Assembly: GCF_027859255.1 (NCBI RefSeq)
Contig: NZ_JAQHXR010000001.1
Coordinates: forward strand, 248,001 to 312,000
Direction of reading: 5' to 3'
Source: Helicobacter ibis
GTDB lineage: Bacteria > Campylobacterota > Campylobacteria > Campylobacterales > Helicobacteraceae
DNA: 64,000 bases
In this document: in pieces, positions 1-8,657 of the stretch
Layout: the number at the start of each line of letters is the position of its first letter
How positions within the stretch are numbered: position 1 is the stretch's first letter
Notes under the pieces: generated by a model
The model's database searches: none
What the model saw: only the letters and a program-made list of their open reading frames with translations
What the model was told of the DNA's origin: nothing
Position numbers and translations under genes: made by a program

Positions 1-1
1 A

Positions 2-895
2 GAATCTATGATGGATTCTCACTATAACTATATAGATATAATATCAATCTTAACTCCAAGTGGGCTTCATGCAAAAAATACACTTGAAGTTGCACCTTAT
101 AAAAAGCATATAATTGTAGAAAAGCCAATGGCATTAACACTAGATGATGCTGATAAAATGATAGAAGCATGCGATAAGTATGGGATTAGGCTTTTTGTAG
201 TGAAGCAAAATAGATATAATTTGCCTGTGCAAAAATTAAGAGAAGCATTAGAGAGTGGGCGGTTTGGTAGGCTTGTAATGGGAAGTATTAGGGTTAGATG
301 GTGCAGGGATAATAGCTATTATAGGCAAGATTCTTGGCGTGGTACTTGGGCTATGGATGGTGGTGTATTTACAAATCAAGCAAGTCATCATATAGATTTA
401 TTGGAGTGGATGCTTGGTGATGTAGAGAGTGTGTTTGCTAAGGCAAGAACCGCACTAAGCGATATAGAGACAGAGGATACTGGAGTTGCTGTGTTGAAGT
501 TTAAAAATGGTGCTTTAGGTGTGATTGAAGCTACAACTGCCACTAGACCTAAGGATTTAGAGGGGAGTATTTCTATTTTAGGAGAGAATGGTAGTGTAGA
601 AATTGGAGGATTTGCTGTAAATGAAATAAGACATTGGCATTTTAAAGATGGACTTCCTAGTGATGATGAAGTTATAGAAAAATACTCTGTAAATCCACCA
701 AATGTGTATGGGTTTGGGCATAGAGAGTATTATTTGCATGTGTTAGATTCTATTATTAATAATAAAAAAGCATTAGTTGATGGGCTAGAGGGGAGGAAGA
801 GTTTGGAGTTAATTATTGCTATGTATGAATCTATTGAAACTGGTAAGGAAGTATTTTTGCAATTCCACCCTAAAAAATGTCGTCTTGGAATGTAG
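2..895 (+). CDS. Gfo/Idh/MocA-family sugar dehydrogenase (5' truncated by window edge)
   Basis: NAD(P)-dependent oxidoreductase that probably oxidises a nucleotide-activated sugar during surface glycan synthesis. The frame is open from the first bases of the window, and the N-terminal Rossmann GxGxxG is missing, so the gene starts upstream. What remains shows the family motif EKPMALT near residue 40, the catalytic-region motif HHIDLLEWMLG and the C-terminal beta-sheet domain. The sequence is reminiscent of WlbA/WbpB-type UDP-GlcNAcA 3-dehydrogenases, which fits the DegT aminotransferase and acyltransferases just downstream, but the substrate cannot be read from sequence. Its 3' end lies 8 bases before the likely start of the next gene, so it is probably the first seen gene of an operon. 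Confidence 0.8.
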   Translation, partial: ESMMDSHYNYIDIISILTPSGLHAKNTLEVAPYKKHIIVEKPMALTLDDADKMIEACDKYGIRLFVVKQNRYNLPVQKLREALESGRFGRLVMGSIRVRWCRDNSYYRQDSWRGTWAMDGGVFTNQASHHIDLLEWMLGDVESVFAKARTALSDIETEDTGVAVLKFKNGALGVIEATTATRPKDLEGSISILGENGSVEIGGFAVNEIRHWHFKDGLPSDDEVIEKYSVNPPNVYGFGHREYYLHVLDSIINNKKALVDGLEGRKSLELIIAMYESIETGKEVFLQFHPKKCRLGM

Positions 896-903
896 AGGTA
901 TTT

Positions 904-1696
904 ATGAAGAAGATTGTATTTTTAGGCACAAAAAATATAGGAAGAATTTGCTTGGAAGATTTGTATTTTAGACAAGAATCTTTAGGGGTTAGCCTTGTGG
1001 CAGTATTGGCTGGACAGAGGGGAGAGACAATAGTAGAATTTTGCAAAGAGAAAAATATAAAGCTTTTAGATTGTTTAGATGATTTGCATACTTTAGGGGC
1101 TGATATTTTATTTTCTGTGCAATATGATGAAATATTAAAAGAATCTCATATAAAAAGCATAAAAGAAATGGCATTTAATTTACACTTAGCACCATTGCCT
1201 GAATATAGGGGCTGCAACCAGTTTTCTTTTGCAATTATGAATGAGGATAAAGAGTTTGGAGTAACCTTGCATAAGCTTGATTGTGGGATTGATAGTGGAG
1301 ATATTGTCTTTGAAAAAAGATTTCCTATTCCACAAGATTGTTTTGTAGATGAGCTTTTAGAGTTAGCAAATTCTCATGGAGTAGAATTGTTTTGTAAAAA
1401 TTTAGAAAATATGATTTATGGTAGATATATGTTAAAGTCTCAAAGCACTATTGAAGCTAAAAAAGAATTTCATCTAAGAAGTGAAATTGAAAGCTTAAAG
1501 CACATTAAGCTAGAGATTCTCTGCGGGGGGGGGGGGCAAATTAATTGAAAAAATTATTCGCGCCACTTCAATGCCAAACTTCGAGCCTCCATATATCATC
1601 ATCAAGGGCAGAAAGTTTCTCATCAAGCCCACAGATAATAAAAGTGGAACTGGAGAACAAAGAGAGCTTCACTCTAATACAAAGCGGGATAATTAA
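904..1696 (+). CDS. sugar N-formyltransferase, phase-variable, OFF as sequenced
   Basis: Formyl-THF-dependent transferase, likely N-formylating an amino sugar nucleotide. The formyltransferase core is visible: [13 protein letters not shown] (the Asn-His pair and the SLLPxYRG-like loop) and the catalytic Asp in [12 protein letters not shown] at 904 is preferred over 877 because it follows a GAGG at 893-896 and gives [12 protein letters not shown] 12-G tract at 1525-1536 puts translation into a stop at 1546-1548. With 11 G the frame continues through a stop-free stretch ([13 protein letters not shown] and onward) to TAA at 1694-1696, giving about 263 residues. So the gene is intact but OFF; the 10/13-G frame stops at 1542-1544. 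Glycan role is inferred from neighbours. Confidence 0.8.
1521..1539 (+). repeat. poly-G phase-variation tract 1 (12 G)
   Basis: CTCTGC followed by 12 G (1525-1536) and CAAA, inside the formyltransferase. Twelve G is out of frame; eleven restores the gene. Confidence 0.9.
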
Positions 1697-1703
1697 TGTA
1701 AAA

Positions 1704-2123
1704 ATGGGTAGTGGTGTAAAAATTATGGAGCCTTGTAATTTGTATGGTTGTTCTTTGGGTGATAATGTGTTTGTGGGACCTTTTGTGGAGATTCAGAGTG
1801 GTGTGAATATTGGTGCAAATACAAGAGTGCAAAGTCATAGTTTTATATGTGAGTTGGTAAATATTGGAGAATCTTGCTTTATAGCACATGGTGTTATGTT
1901 TATAAATGATATTTTTGATAGTGGTGGTCCTGCATATGGCGATAAGAGTTTATGGAAAAATACGAGCATAGGCAATAATGTGAGCATTGGTTCAAATGCA
2001 ACAATTTTGCCTGTTAGTATTTGTGATGGAGTTGTTATAGGTGCTGGAAGTGTGGTTACAAAGGATATTACAAAAAAGGGAATCTATGCTGGTAATCCTG
2101 CAAGAATGATAAGGGAGCTTTAA
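1704..2123 (+). CDS. left-handed beta-helix (hexapeptide) acyltransferase
   Basis: Acetyl-CoA-dependent N- or O-acetyltransferase, probably acting on an amino sugar nucleotide. The product is almost entirely hexapeptide repeats of the [LIV]-G-x4 kind (for example [37 protein letters not shown]) and ends with the usual [10 protein letters not shown]. The ATG at 1704 is chosen because it lies 8 bases after the stop of the ON-state formyltransferase frame; upstream codons in this frame belong to that gene read in another frame. About 139 residues, short but normal for WbpD/FdtC-like enzymes. Proximity to a dehydrogenase, an aminotransferase and a formyltransferase suggests two alternative acylations of the same amino group, which is inference. 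Confidence 0.75.
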   Translation: MGSGVKIMEPCNLYGCSLGDNVFVGPFVEIQSGVNIGANTRVQSHSFICELVNIGESCFIAHGVMFINDIFDSGGPAYGDKSLWKNTSIGNNVSIGSNATILPVSICDGVVIGAGSVVTKDITKKGIYAGNPARMIREL

Positions 2124-2124
2124 A

Positions 2125-2784
2125 ATGGAATTTTTAGACATTGTAGAAAAGATAGAAAAAAGGAGAGATGAGTTAAAAGAAAGCGATATTGTATTAGATA
2201 TAGTTGATTATGGTGCTGGAAAGGCTGATGAAAAAAGAACAAAAGAACAAATGAAAAAGGGTGTAGAGTTAAAGGTGGCTTTAAGTGATTTTGCAACAAT
2301 AGGGGTAAAAAAAGAAAAAGCACTACAAATCTATGAAATCTTCCAAACATTAAACCCAAAGACAATATTAGAGCTTGGCACTTGCTGTGGGTTTTCTAGC
2401 TCATATATGGCGCATTTTCTACCTGAATGTAAAATTTATACTATTGAAGGAAGTGAAAGCCTAGCCAAAGTAGCAAGAGAAAATCATAAATTTTTTAACT
2501 TAGAAAATATCGAAGTTATAGAAGGTAGGTTTGATGCTATCTTAGATGGTGTGCTAGATAGAATCTCTCCTATTGATTTTGCTTTTATCGATGGACATCA
2601 TAATAAAGAGGCTACTTTGGAGTATTTTAAAACTATACTTCCTTTTATGAGTGGGGGAGGGGTAATGCTTTTTGATGATATTTCATGGAATGATTCTATG
2701 AAAGAGGCTTGGAGAGAGATTTTGGATTCTTCTGTGTATGAGAGCTATACTGATTATTCTTGGATGGGGGCTATATGGCTATAA
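2125..2784 (+). CDS. SAM-dependent methyltransferase (class I, Methyltransf_24-like)
   Basis: Small-molecule O-methyltransferase of the Rossmann class I type. Motif I is ILELGTCCGFSSSY near residue 80, followed by an acidic residue in YTIEGSES and the motif IDFAFIDGHHNKEATLEY, where the His pair is typical of Methyltransf_24 enzymes; the C-terminus has GGVMLFDDISW. It starts one base after the acetyltransferase stop and overlaps the next gene, so it is part of the same transcription unit. The likely acceptor is a glycan building block or the finished glycan, but nothing in the sequence identifies it. Confidence 0.75.
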   Translation: MEFLDIVEKIEKRRDELKESDIVLDIVDYGAGKADEKRTKEQMKKGVELKVALSDFATIGVKKEKALQIYEIFQTLNPKTILELGTCCGFSSSYMAHFLPECKIYTIEGSESLAKVARENHKFFNLENIEVIEGRFDAILDGVLDRISPIDFAFIDGHHNKEATLEYFKTILPFMSGGGVMLFDDISWNDSMKEAWREILDSSVYESYTDYSWMGAIWL

Positions 2785-3872
2785 AATTTTTAGATTTACA
2801 CAAACAATATTTAAGTATCAAAGATGAGATAGATGGGGCGATTTGTGAAGTGATTGAAAGTAGCTCTTTTGTTGGTGGAGAGAGTGTAAGGGAGTTTGAA
2901 AGAGAGTTTGCTGAGTATATTGGTGGAGGTATGCATTGTTTAGGTGTTGCAAATGGAACTGATGCATTAGAAATTGCCATTGAAGCACTAAATTTACCAA
3001 ACGATTCTGAGGTATTAGTCCCTGCTAATACATTTGCAGCGAGTGCTGAAGCTGTGGTTAGGAATAATTTAAAAGTTGTCTTTGTTGATTGTGCTAGTGA
3101 TTATACTATTGATATAGATGACTTAAGGAGTAAGATTAATAAAAATACTTCTGCTATTGTTGCGGTGCATCTTTATGGTCAGTCAGCTAGAATTAATGAG
3201 ATATTAGAGTTAGCAAAGAGTAATAATTTAAAAGTTATTGAAGATTGTGCTCAAGCACATGGAGCTACATTTAATGGTAAGAGGGTTGGTAGTTTTGGTG
3301 ATATTGCTACATTTAGTTTCTATCCGGGCAAGAATCTTGGTGCTTATGGAGATGGAGGAGCTATTGTTAGTAAAGATTTTGCACTATTGGAGAAATGTAA
3401 GGCCATTAGCACACATGGTGGATTAAAAAAGTATGAACATATAATTGCAGGGCGTAATTCTAGACTTGATAGTATGCAAGCAGCGATATTGAGGGTGAAA
3501 TTAAGGCATTTAGATAAATGGATACAAAGGAGAAATGAAGTTTCTAAAATGTATTTAGAAGGTTTGAGTGGTTGTGTGATTTTACCGGAGGTTAAAGAAT
3601 CTTGCATGAGTGTTTGGCATTTATTTGTAATTAGGATTAAAAATAGGGAAGCTCTAATCAAACATTTAGAATCTAAAGGTATAGAAATAGGGCTTCACTA
3701 TCCTAATGCACTGCCTAATACACCTGCATTCAGTAATAAAGAATATGTGATTGATAGCAAAACAACCAATGCAAATATGTGGCAAGATGAGATTCTATCA
3801 ATCCCTATGGGTGAGCATTTAATTGATGAAGAAGTGCAATTTGTAATAGAGGCAATTAAGGAATTTGTATAG
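2775..3872 (+). CDS. DegT/DnrJ/EryC1/StrS-family sugar aminotransferase
   Basis: PLP-dependent aminotransferase that converts a keto-sugar nucleotide into an amino sugar. Recognisable features are the N-terminal FLDLHKQY, the PLP-binding region VANGTDALEIA, the EDCAQAHGA motif and the internal aldimine lysine in FSFYPGKNLGAYGDGG, followed by GRNSRLDSMQAA. Length (about 365 residues) is typical, and the style is WbpE-like. ATG 2775 is preferred over an in-frame TTG at 2760, and it overlaps the preceding methyltransferase by ten bases. Together with the dehydrogenase at the window start it would provide the oxidise-then-transaminate pair for a 3-amino or diamino sugar. Confidence 0.85.
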   Translation: MAIKFLDLHKQYLSIKDEIDGAICEVIESSSFVGGESVREFEREFAEYIGGGMHCLGVANGTDALEIAIEALNLPNDSEVLVPANTFAASAEAVVRNNLKVVFVDCASDYTIDIDDLRSKINKNTSAIVAVHLYGQSARINEILELAKSNNLKVIEDCAQAHGATFNGKRVGSFGDIATFSFYPGKNLGAYGDGGAIVSKDFALLEKCKAISTHGGLKKYEHIIAGRNSRLDSMQAAILRVKLRHLDKWIQRRNEVSKMYLEGLSGCVILPEVKESCMSVWHLFVIRIKNREALIKHLESKGIEIGLHYPNALPNTPAFSNKEYVIDSKTTNANMWQDEILSIPMGEHLIDEEVQFVIEAIKEFV

Positions 3873-4400
3873 ATGTGTGTTGTGGATAAAGATGGGCGTG
3901 GGCTTGTAATATGGCTATGTGGCTTAGCTGGAAGTGGTAAAAGCACGATAGGTAGGGCTTTGAGCCAAAAATTAAGAGAAAAGATTCCAAATGTAGTGTA
4001 TTTAGATGGTGATGAGTTAAGAGACTTGCTTGGAGCTTATGGATATGATAGAGAAGGAAGGATTGAAGTAGCACTCAAACGCTCGAAATTTGCACATTTT
4101 CTAAGCTCTCAAGGGCAGGTTGTTGTGGTTACTACTATTTCTTTGTTTGATGAGATTTATCAATATAATAGAGAGACTTTGAAAAATTACCTTGAAGTGT
4201 ATGTAAAATGTGATTTAGAAGAGTTAAAAAGACGCGATCAAAAGGGGCTATATAGTAAGGCATTAAATGGAGAGATAAGAGATGTAGTAGGAATTGATAT
4301 AGCATATGATAATCCAAATGCAGATGTAGTTATAGAAAATAGTGAGCAAAATAATTTGGATAAAAAATTAGATGAAATTTTAAAGAGAGTAACAATTTAG
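3873..4400 (+). CDS. APS-kinase-like kinase, probable cytidine diphosphoramidate 3'-kinase
   Basis: P-loop kinase of the adenylylsulfate kinase (CysC) fold with Walker A GLAGSGKST at residues 17-25, the LDGDELRDLLG motif and KRRDQKGLYSKAL. No sulfate-activation genes are nearby. Instead the window carries homologues of the other C. jejuni MeOPN enzymes, and this protein looks like Cj1415, the CysC homologue that phosphorylates CDP-amidate on the 3'-hydroxyl. The GEIRDVVGIDIAYDNP stretch fits my memory of that protein. It begins immediately after the aminotransferase stop. Established: Cj1415 activity in C. jejuni. Inferred: that this copy does the same. It could also be a true APS kinase, which the context makes less likely. 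Confidence 0.75.
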   Translation: MCVVDKDGRGLVIWLCGLAGSGKSTIGRALSQKLREKIPNVVYLDGDELRDLLGAYGYDREGRIEVALKRSKFAHFLSSQGQVVVVTTISLFDEIYQYNRETLKNYLEVYVKCDLEELKRRDQKGLYSKALNGEIRDVVGIDIAYDNPNADVVIENSEQNNLDKKLDEILKRVTI

Positions 4401-4414
4401 TTTAAGAACATTGT

Positions 4415-6114
4415 ATGATAAAGATAGATTCTGCAATACATAGGGAACAAAATTGTATTGCCTATAAAATGGGTAGTGAGATAATACAAAATACCTGCGG
4501 GGGGGGGGGAGTGGCAATTATGCTTAATAGTTGCACTTTTAAAAATTAAAAGGAATCATACTAAGAATTTAAAAATATATAGAGATACAACAAAGTTATT
4601 CCCACAACTAGAATATTTAAGCTTAGAAGAATGTAGTGATTATAATGAAAGTTTAGCTTATAGAACTCATGTTGTTAGATTGCTTGGAGATATGATTATA
4701 AGAGATAATGCAAAGTGGCGTTTTAGTGGGTTTTTAAGTTTAGAAAAATTGTTGCTAGGACTAAAAGAGAGTGTGGTGGTGTAAATATACCTGCTTTATC
4801 AGATTCTATAAACGATTTAGTATATTTTGCACATAGTAAGGGGATTGTTGAGTTTATAGATGTAAAGAGTGTTATTGAAGCTTCTGTTGGTTATCAATAT
4901 TTGCTTGATACAATTCTGAATAATTTTGCTTATTTTTTAGATAACTTTTTGATTATTAAACAATGGCTAGAATCTAGCGAGTTTTATAAATATAAAAAAG
5001 AAAACTATCCATATCCACCACTAATTAATCCAAAGAGTGCAGACTATAAGAATATCTCCTCAAAGCAAGCTTTTAATCTTAATTTACCATTGCCTAGAGA
5101 GTGTAAGTTTATATGGTTGTATCCACATGGCGCTGACATAAATGGTATTATTGAATATTTTGCAAATAAAGTTGAGAATTTAAAGATTATTATTACTTAT
5201 GATTGCAAGAGTGCTAAGGAGTGCTACTCTTATATATATTATAGTATAGAAAAGATTTAAAATATAATTATTGCTTTGATCTTAGTAATACTAAGATTGT
5301 TGGTGGAAATGTAGATGATAAAAATAAATTCTTTAGTCTTATATGCAGAGATGAAATTGTGAGATTCTGCTAAGTAAGAGACCCTATAGAGTTGCTTAGA
5401 CATGTCTTAGCAAGGTGGGGTAGGTGGCATAGAAGTGATATGATTAAAAGAAGCCAATTTTATTTAAATGATCCGTTTTTATCTGTGTTTATAGATTATA
5501 AAAAGCAACCTATTTTAAAACAGATATACATTAAAGAGTGGAGCAGTGTTTTTGTGTTTAAAGAATATTGTAAGTTGCTAGATGAAAATGCAAGATTCAT
5601 AGATACAAAAGAGCTAAATAAGCCAAGTATTGATTTAAAAATGAGAAATATTATGCAAGACTTTGGGCTTAGAGTGGATAGTTAAAATTGTAATGATGTA
5701 TTAATGGCAAATTATTTTAAGGGTAGTGCATATTTATGGCTACCATTGGAGATGAAAGTAATCTTAGAAAATAGGAAAATAAAGATTGTATTTTTAAATA
5801 TTGTTGAATCTAAAAAGCAAGGTTTGTGCAGTCTATCTAGTGAAATTGGGTTTATTGCAACTATATATGATGTGTGCATTTTTTAAGATGACCTAGAAGC
5901 ATTAAGAGCAGATGTAGAAAGATATAATGAGGTTATAGAATATTTGAGGTATTTTGTAAGAAAGATAGAAGAAATGCTTAAATACCAAGAGAATTTATAT
6001 ATTAATTCAGATGATATTTTAGAACATTTAAGGAGCAATAAAAAAGATTCTTTAATGTTAAAAAATATTGCAAGGATATTATGGAAGATTGGAAGTATTA
6101 TAAAGAGTTTATAG
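4415..6114 (+). pseudogene. decayed glycan-modifying transferase with a poly-G tract
   Basis: No intact frame, but coding-like peptide runs through the stretch in shifting frames. ATG 4415 gives a 44-residue start whose SAIHREQNCIAYKMGSEII resembles a motif (RxxxxLSYKLGxxxI) found in Campylobacter capsule transferases. It runs through an 11-G tract and stops. Further fragments lie at 4570-4783, 4740-5260 and 5266-6114; the last frame is interrupted by at least three in-frame TAA codons. The fragment WLYPHGADINGIIEYF resembles the N-terminus of the intact transferase at 7006. I read this as a large transferase that lost function by several frameshifts and stops; the exact family is uncertain. 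Confidence 0.65.
4495..4510 (+). repeat. poly-G tract 2 (11 G)
   Basis: CCTGC followed by 11 G (4499-4509), then AGTGG. It has the shared CTGC upstream flank but not the CA downstream flank. It lies in the decayed transferase. Confidence 0.9.
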
Positions 6115-6172
6115 AAATATGCAAAATGCATAGATTGGAATAAATATAAATGTATTTTTATACTAGGTTTGT

Positions 6173-6178
6173 TATAAT
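6173..6178 (+). promoter_or_regulatory. -10 box (TATAAT) upstream of methyltransferase 1
   Basis: Perfect TATAAT in an AT-rich stretch 29 bases before ATG 6207, with an AAGGA ribosome binding site between them. No -35 is evident, as usual for this phylum. Confidence 0.6.
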
Positions 6179-6206
6179 CAAAGATTAAATCAAAAAAAGG
6201 AACAAT

Positions 6207-6989
6207 ATGCAACAAGGTGATTTTACAAAAGTAGCAAAGCACTACCATAATCGTCCAGCGTATAGTGAAATGCTACTTAAAAAGCTAATAGCTTGTATTA
6301 ACGATGAACAAAAGCCATTAAATGAATTACAAGTAGTAGAGGTAGGAGCTGGAACTGGGAAACTTACTAAAATGCTTGATGAAATGGGCTTAAATGTCCT
6401 AGCAGTAGAGCCAAATGATAATATGAGAGAAGAGGGAATTAAATACACACAAAATACAAATATAAAATGGCAAAAGGGAAGCGGTGAAGAAACAGGAGTT
6501 ACTTCAAATTATGCAGATTGGGTGATTATGGCTAGTTCATTTCACTGGACTGATCCTAAAAAATCGCTACCCGAGTTTAAGAGGATTCTAAAATCTTCTG
6601 CGGGGGGGGGGGCATATTTTACCGCTATTTGGAATCCCAGAAACATTATAGAAGGTTCTTTATTTTCTGATATTGAAGAAGAAATAAAGCGTATTGTTCC
6701 GGAATTAAATAGAGTAAGCAGTGGTAGCCAAAATGTCAAAAAATGGGAAGATATTTTAGTAAGCACTGGTGATTTTAAGGATTGTTTCTTTTTAGAGAGT
6801 GATTATATAGAAACTATGGATAAGGCTAGATATCTTGGTGCTTGGCATTCTGTAAATGATATACAAGCTCAAGCAGGAGAATCTAGATGGCAAGAAATCT
6901 TATCTATGATTGAAGATAAGATTAAAGATATGGATATTATACAAATCCCTTATAAGATTCGTGCATGGAGTGTGAAGGTAACCAAATAA
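6207..6989 (+). CDS. SAM methyltransferase, phase-variable, ON (MeOPN-type locus, copy 1)
   Basis: Class I SAM methyltransferase of about 260 residues, with motif I VVEVGAGTG at residues 43-51, the acidic LAVEPNDNMRE and the WVIMASSFHWTDP motif typical of the Methyltransf_11 group. It is a paralogue of the gene at 8658. C. jejuni carries two such genes (Cj1419, Cj1420) in its MeOPN cluster, so a role in methylating the phosphoramidate is a reasonable inference. An 11-G tract at 6602-6612, read as SSAGGGA near residue 132, leaves the frame open, so the gene is ON. Compared with its paralogue the tract appears as a short insertion between KILK and the following YF. It has its own promoter. Confidence 0.8.
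   Translation: MQQGDFTKVAKHYHNRPAYSEMLLKKLIACINDEQKPLNELQVVEVGAGTGKLTKMLDEMGLNVLAVEPNDNMREEGIKYTQNTNIKWQKGSGEETGVTSNYADWVIMASSFHWTDPKKSLPEFKRILKSSAGGGAYFTAIWNPRNIIEGSLFSDIEEEIKRIVPELNRVSSGSQNVKKWEDILVSTGDFKDCFFLESDYIETMDKARYLGAWHSVNDIQAQAGESRWQEILSMIEDKIKDMDIIQIPYKIRAWSVKVTK
6598..6614 (+). repeat. poly-G tract 3 (11 G)
   Basis: TCTGC, 11 G (6602-6612), CA. Host gene is in frame (ON). Confidence 0.9.
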
Positions 6990-7005
6990 GGGAGAAAGGA
7001 AAAAT

Positions 7006-8361
7006 GTGAATAACTCTTTAGTTGCAAGTAAAAAGTTCTTTGTGTATCCGCATGGTATTTCTGGATCATTACTTGGAGCTATGGTAGAGTATATAGAGAA
7101 TGATAACCTCTGCGGGGGGGGGGGCAAAATGGAGTGTATTATAGACTTCATTGATGATTCATCTCCTCTTACAAGCTTGGAGACTAAAAAAGATTCTATT
7201 ATCTCTAGTAATTCTGTTGTACTTCTAGCAAATAATAAAGTAATAGGTGCAAATGAAAAAACAATAACAATTCTAAAAGAGAAGCTAGAATCTCTAAATA
7301 TCAAATATAATGAAAATGCCTTTGTAGAATATGCACTAAAAGTAGCTAAAAAGCTAAAAGAACAAGTTTGGATTCTAAAGCGGCAAAACATAATAGGAAT
7401 AGAGCTATGTGGCATAGCAAATGATAAGCATATAGGGTATTTAGATGACTATTTACTTGATAATTCAAGTGTAAATATTTTATACATATGTGCAACTAAG
7501 GCTTCATATATAAAAATAACACAAAAGATACAAAATAGTCCATATCAAGATAGAATGTTAGCCGTATGTTATCCGCTAGAGCATACAGAAGAATTAGATT
7601 TTTTAACCGCACTATGTAAAACTTCAACTACAAGTATAAAGAATAGAAATGTTCCTACTTTATACATAGGACATGCTTTAACTGATTGGTCTAATATCGA
7701 TGTGGAGAAGTACTATGGAGATAGGATTGATTATTTAAGTATCGGTCTTGATAATTTTAAGGCTAAAAATTTAGAGAATCTTAAGATGATAGAATGTGGT
7801 TATTTAGGGTTTGATCTAATAGCTAAGGAAATTAAGATAACAAAAAAAGATTCAATACTTTTTGCTCCATATAATAAAGATGAGTTTTTCAAATTTTTAC
7901 CACTTATAAAAGTAGCTCTTAGCAAATATAGAGTGATATACAGAGATAGAAGATTCTTTGAAGGTCCTTATAAGTGGGGCGAAGCAAATGAGATAATAGA
8001 ATCGTTGCAGATAAATGACAATTTTATAATTAGTGATTCTTGGGAGATTAGTGAAGATGTTTATAGTAGTAGTTTTGCTTTTGTAGGTGGGATTACCACT
8101 ACTATTAATACATTTCCAATTATTTCATTATCACCTAGCATTAGCGATAGTCCAAGACTAGATAGTAATCTAGGAATCAAATGCGAGTTGGTTGAAAATG
8201 GGTTTTTAGAGATTGTTGATGAGATTTATTATTCTTTAGAATCTTGGGAGCAAAAAATATTGGAATTTAGAAATAAGAATGTGTATAATTTCGGCTTTGC
8301 AAGTGAAGCTCTTGGTAGATTTTTGATTAGTAATTTTATAAATAAGGAAATTTGCGGTTAA
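7006..8361 (+). CDS. CDP-glycerol-glycerophosphotransferase-like transferase, phase-variable, ON
   Basis: About 451 residues. The N-terminal part begins FFVYPHGISGSLLGAMVEY, a motif shared in outline with the genes at 9416 and the pseudogene. The C-terminal half has the look of the CDP-glycerol transferase fold: YIGHALTDW, a CGYLGFD in place of the usual GYPxxD, VIYRDRRFF and an acceptor-side FVGGITTTINTFP. GTG 7006 is the start, seven bases after AAGGA; an ATG two bases upstream reads straight into TGA. An 11-G tract at residues 37-40 (LCGGGGK) is in frame. Transfer of a CDP-linked phosphoramidate or polyol phosphate onto the glycan is inferred; no substrate can be read. Confidence 0.6.
   Translation: MNNSLVASKKFFVYPHGISGSLLGAMVEYIENDNLCGGGGKMECIIDFIDDSSPLTSLETKKDSIISSNSVVLLANNKVIGANEKTITILKEKLESLNIKYNENAFVEYALKVAKKLKEQVWILKRQNIIGIELCGIANDKHIGYLDDYLLDNSSVNILYICATKASYIKITQKIQNSPYQDRMLAVCYPLEHTEELDFLTALCKTSTTSIKNRNVPTLYIGHALTDWSNIDVEKYYGDRIDYLSIGLDNFKAKNLENLKMIECGYLGFDLIAKEIKITKKDSILFAPYNKDEFFKFLPLIKVALSKYRVIYRDRRFFEGPYKWGEANEIIESLQINDNFIISDSWEISEDVYSSSFAFVGGITTTINTFPIISLSPSISDSPRLDSNLGIKCELVENGFLEIVDEIYYSLESWEQKILEFRNKNVYNFGFASEALGRFLISNFINKEICG
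7110..7128 (+). repeat. poly-G tract 4 (11 G)
   Basis: CTCTGC, 11 G (7114-7124), CAAA. Host gene is in frame (ON). Confidence 0.9.
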
Positions 8362-8447
8362 GAAATTGGTATTTTTATTATTTGTTTGGATGTAATTTCA
8401 ATGTTTATTGTGTTTCTAAAGAAGCTATATAGTTTGATTTAGTTATT

Positions 8448-8591
8448 ATGATTTTTATTGTGAGCTTTATTGTGTCTAATGTTACTAATTTGGCTAAATG
8501 GCTATTTCATAGCTTCCTTATAGTATGGGGCATAGTCTTTATTATAGTGTTTTTTTATTACTTAAGGTATCAAGACTTAACAAATCTTTAA
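8448..8591 (+). CDS. possible 47-residue membrane peptide
   Basis: A small ORF from ATG 8448 to TAA 8591 in the roughly 300-base gap between transferase 1 and methyltransferase 2. It encodes a strongly hydrophobic peptide (two runs, around IFIVSFIV and FLIVWGIVFIIVFFYY) with a short basic tail. No clear Shine-Dalgarno precedes it. It could be a remnant of a larger membrane protein. Nothing else gene-like was seen in 8362-8640. Confidence 0.25.
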   Translation: MIFIVSFIVSNVTNLAKWLFHSFLIVWGIVFIIVFFYYLRYQDLTNL

Positions 8592-8605
8592 TCAAAAATG
8601 ATTAA
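8588..8605 (+). terminator. AT-rich hairpin
   Basis: Perfect 7-bp inverted repeat TTAATCA / TGATTAA with an AAAA loop. It overlaps the stop of the small ORF. Low GC and only a short T-containing tail make it a weak terminator candidate. Confidence 0.3.
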
Positions 8606-8657
8606 TCTTATGAAAGGAGTATAAAAGTTTAATTTTAAATTATTTTAAGGAGTAAAT

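Noticed and set aside
1545-1703. Upstream extension of the acetyltransferase from TTG 1545
   Set aside because: These codons are the formyltransferase 3' end read in another frame; the ON frame there gives a good C-terminal formyltransferase-like sequence.
5266-6114. Stop-codon readthrough in the decayed transferase
   Set aside because: Three in-frame TAA codons plus upstream frameshifts are far more simply explained as decay; TAA is rarely recoded.
6900-7415. 171-residue minus-strand ORF across the methyltransferase-transferase junction
   Set aside because: Spans two recognised plus-strand genes and their poly-G tract; no family match by eye.
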